From Alphaproteobacteria bacterium (lineage in GTDB: Bacteria; Pseudomonadota; Alphaproteobacteria; Sphingomonadales; Sphingomonadaceae), in NCBI GenBank assembly GCA_005882415.1, contig VBAE01000211.1, positions 1-31,758 of the forward strand: a stretch of DNA of 31,758 bases. The letters are read 5' to 3'. Within the stretch, counting starts at the first letter, position 1, and each line of letters opens with the position of its first letter. A program made the translations under genes and the position numbers. This document shows, piece after piece, positions 31,273 through 31,758 of the stretch. The notes under the pieces were generated by a model. The model ran no database searches. It was not told the origin of the DNA and worked only from the letters and a program-made list of their open reading frames with translations.

Positions 31273-31758
31273 GTGACCGTCCAGCTCATCGTCTTCCTTC
31301 CCCTGCTCGCGGCGATCGTCGCCGGGCTCGGCAACCGCTTCATCGGCAATACAGCCGCCAAGCTGGTGACGACCGCGGCCCTGTTCGCCGCGGCGGCCAT
31401 GGCCTGGCCGATCTTCCTGGGCTTCCTCGCCGGCACCCAGCACAGCCAGCTCTACCCGGTCCTCGCCTGGATCCATTCCGGCGACCTCCAGGTCGATTGG
31501 GCGCTCCGCGTCGACGCGCTGACCTCAGTGATGCTGGTGGTGGTGACGACCGTCTCGGCGCTCGTCCACCTCTACTCCTGGGGCTATATGGCCGAGGACG
31601 ACAGCCAGCCGCGCTTCTTCGCCTATTTGAGCCTCTTCACCTTCGCGATGCTGATGCTGGTCACGGCCGACAACCTCGTCCAGATGTTCTTCGGCTGGGA
31701 AGGGGTCGGCCTCGCTTCCTACCTCCTGATCGGCTTCTGGTATTACAAGCCGTCCGCC
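31273..31758 (+). CDS. nuoL: NADH-quinone oxidoreductase subunit L, N-terminal part
   Basis: The first 162 residues of the antiporter-like subunit; the window ends inside it. Start GTG 31273 lies 7 bases after nuoK. The frame shows FLPLLAAIVAGLGNRFIG, the charged VDWALRVDALTSVM, HLYSWGYMAEDD, FFAYLSLFTFAML, and the signature MFFGWEGVGLASYLLIGFWY. The gene is 3'-truncated by the window edge only. Confidence 0.96.
   Translation, partial: MTVQLIVFLPLLAAIVAGLGNRFIGNTAAKLVTTAALFAAAAMAWPIFLGFLAGTQHSQLYPVLAWIHSGDLQVDWALRVDALTSVMLVVVTTVSALVHLYSWGYMAEDDSQPRFFAYLSLFTFAMLMLVTADNLVQMFFGWEGVGLASYLLIGFWYYKPSA

Overview
The window looks like a piece of an alphaproteobacterial chromosome, most likely from the order Sphingomonadales. 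The basis is the very high GC content, the gene orders tkt-gap-pgk-fba-thiE, zapA-(6S)-5-FCL, efp-inositol monophosphatase and a full nuoA-N type operon, plus palindromic intergenic repeats of a kind common in this group. The taxonomic call is inference from gene content and memory, not a computed placement.

Layout. Positions 1-3230 (+): AI-2E family transporter, a tRNA-Asp with its own promoter, and an orphan MASE4-type membrane histidine kinase. Positions 3231-4707 (-): DUF2842 membrane protein, 5-formyltetrahydrofolate cyclo-ligase, a probable 6S RNA, zapA and a small coiled-coil gene upstream of zapA. Positions 4854-13221 (+): a central-carbon cluster, tkt, gap, pgk, then two tandem tRNA-like structures and a soluble slipin, then class I fbaB, a frameshifted methyltransferase and thiE. 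Positions 13250-16754: a frameshifted exported protein, a DUF72 gene on the minus strand, and an overlapping L,D-transpeptidase/M23 peptidase pair for cell-wall work. Positions 16839-18869: efp with an in-frame stop, a mosaic repeat, inositol monophosphatase, and an exported YbjN-type protein on the minus strand. Positions 19121-20449: a 442-residue protein I do not recognise. From 20531 to the window end: the respiratory complex I operon nuoA-B-C-D-E-(orf)-F-(orf)-G-H-(orf)-I-J-K-L, with nuoL cut by the window edge. Three small lineage-specific genes are embedded in it by start/stop overlap.

Two things stand out. First, the tRNA-like pair beside a slipin interrupts an otherwise standard glycolytic cluster. 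It resembles a fragment of the RNA-repair (Rsr/RtcB) type operons that carry slipins and tRNA-like RNAs, but no rsr or rtcB is visible here. Second, four genes carry clear lesions: efp has a TAA codon, nuoG lacks about 58 nt including a cluster ligand, and a methyltransferase and an exported protein each have a single-base frameshift next to short homopolymers. Because efp and nuoG are core genes, sequencing or assembly error is a serious possibility for all four. No CRISPR array, insertion sequence, integrase or rRNA gene was seen.
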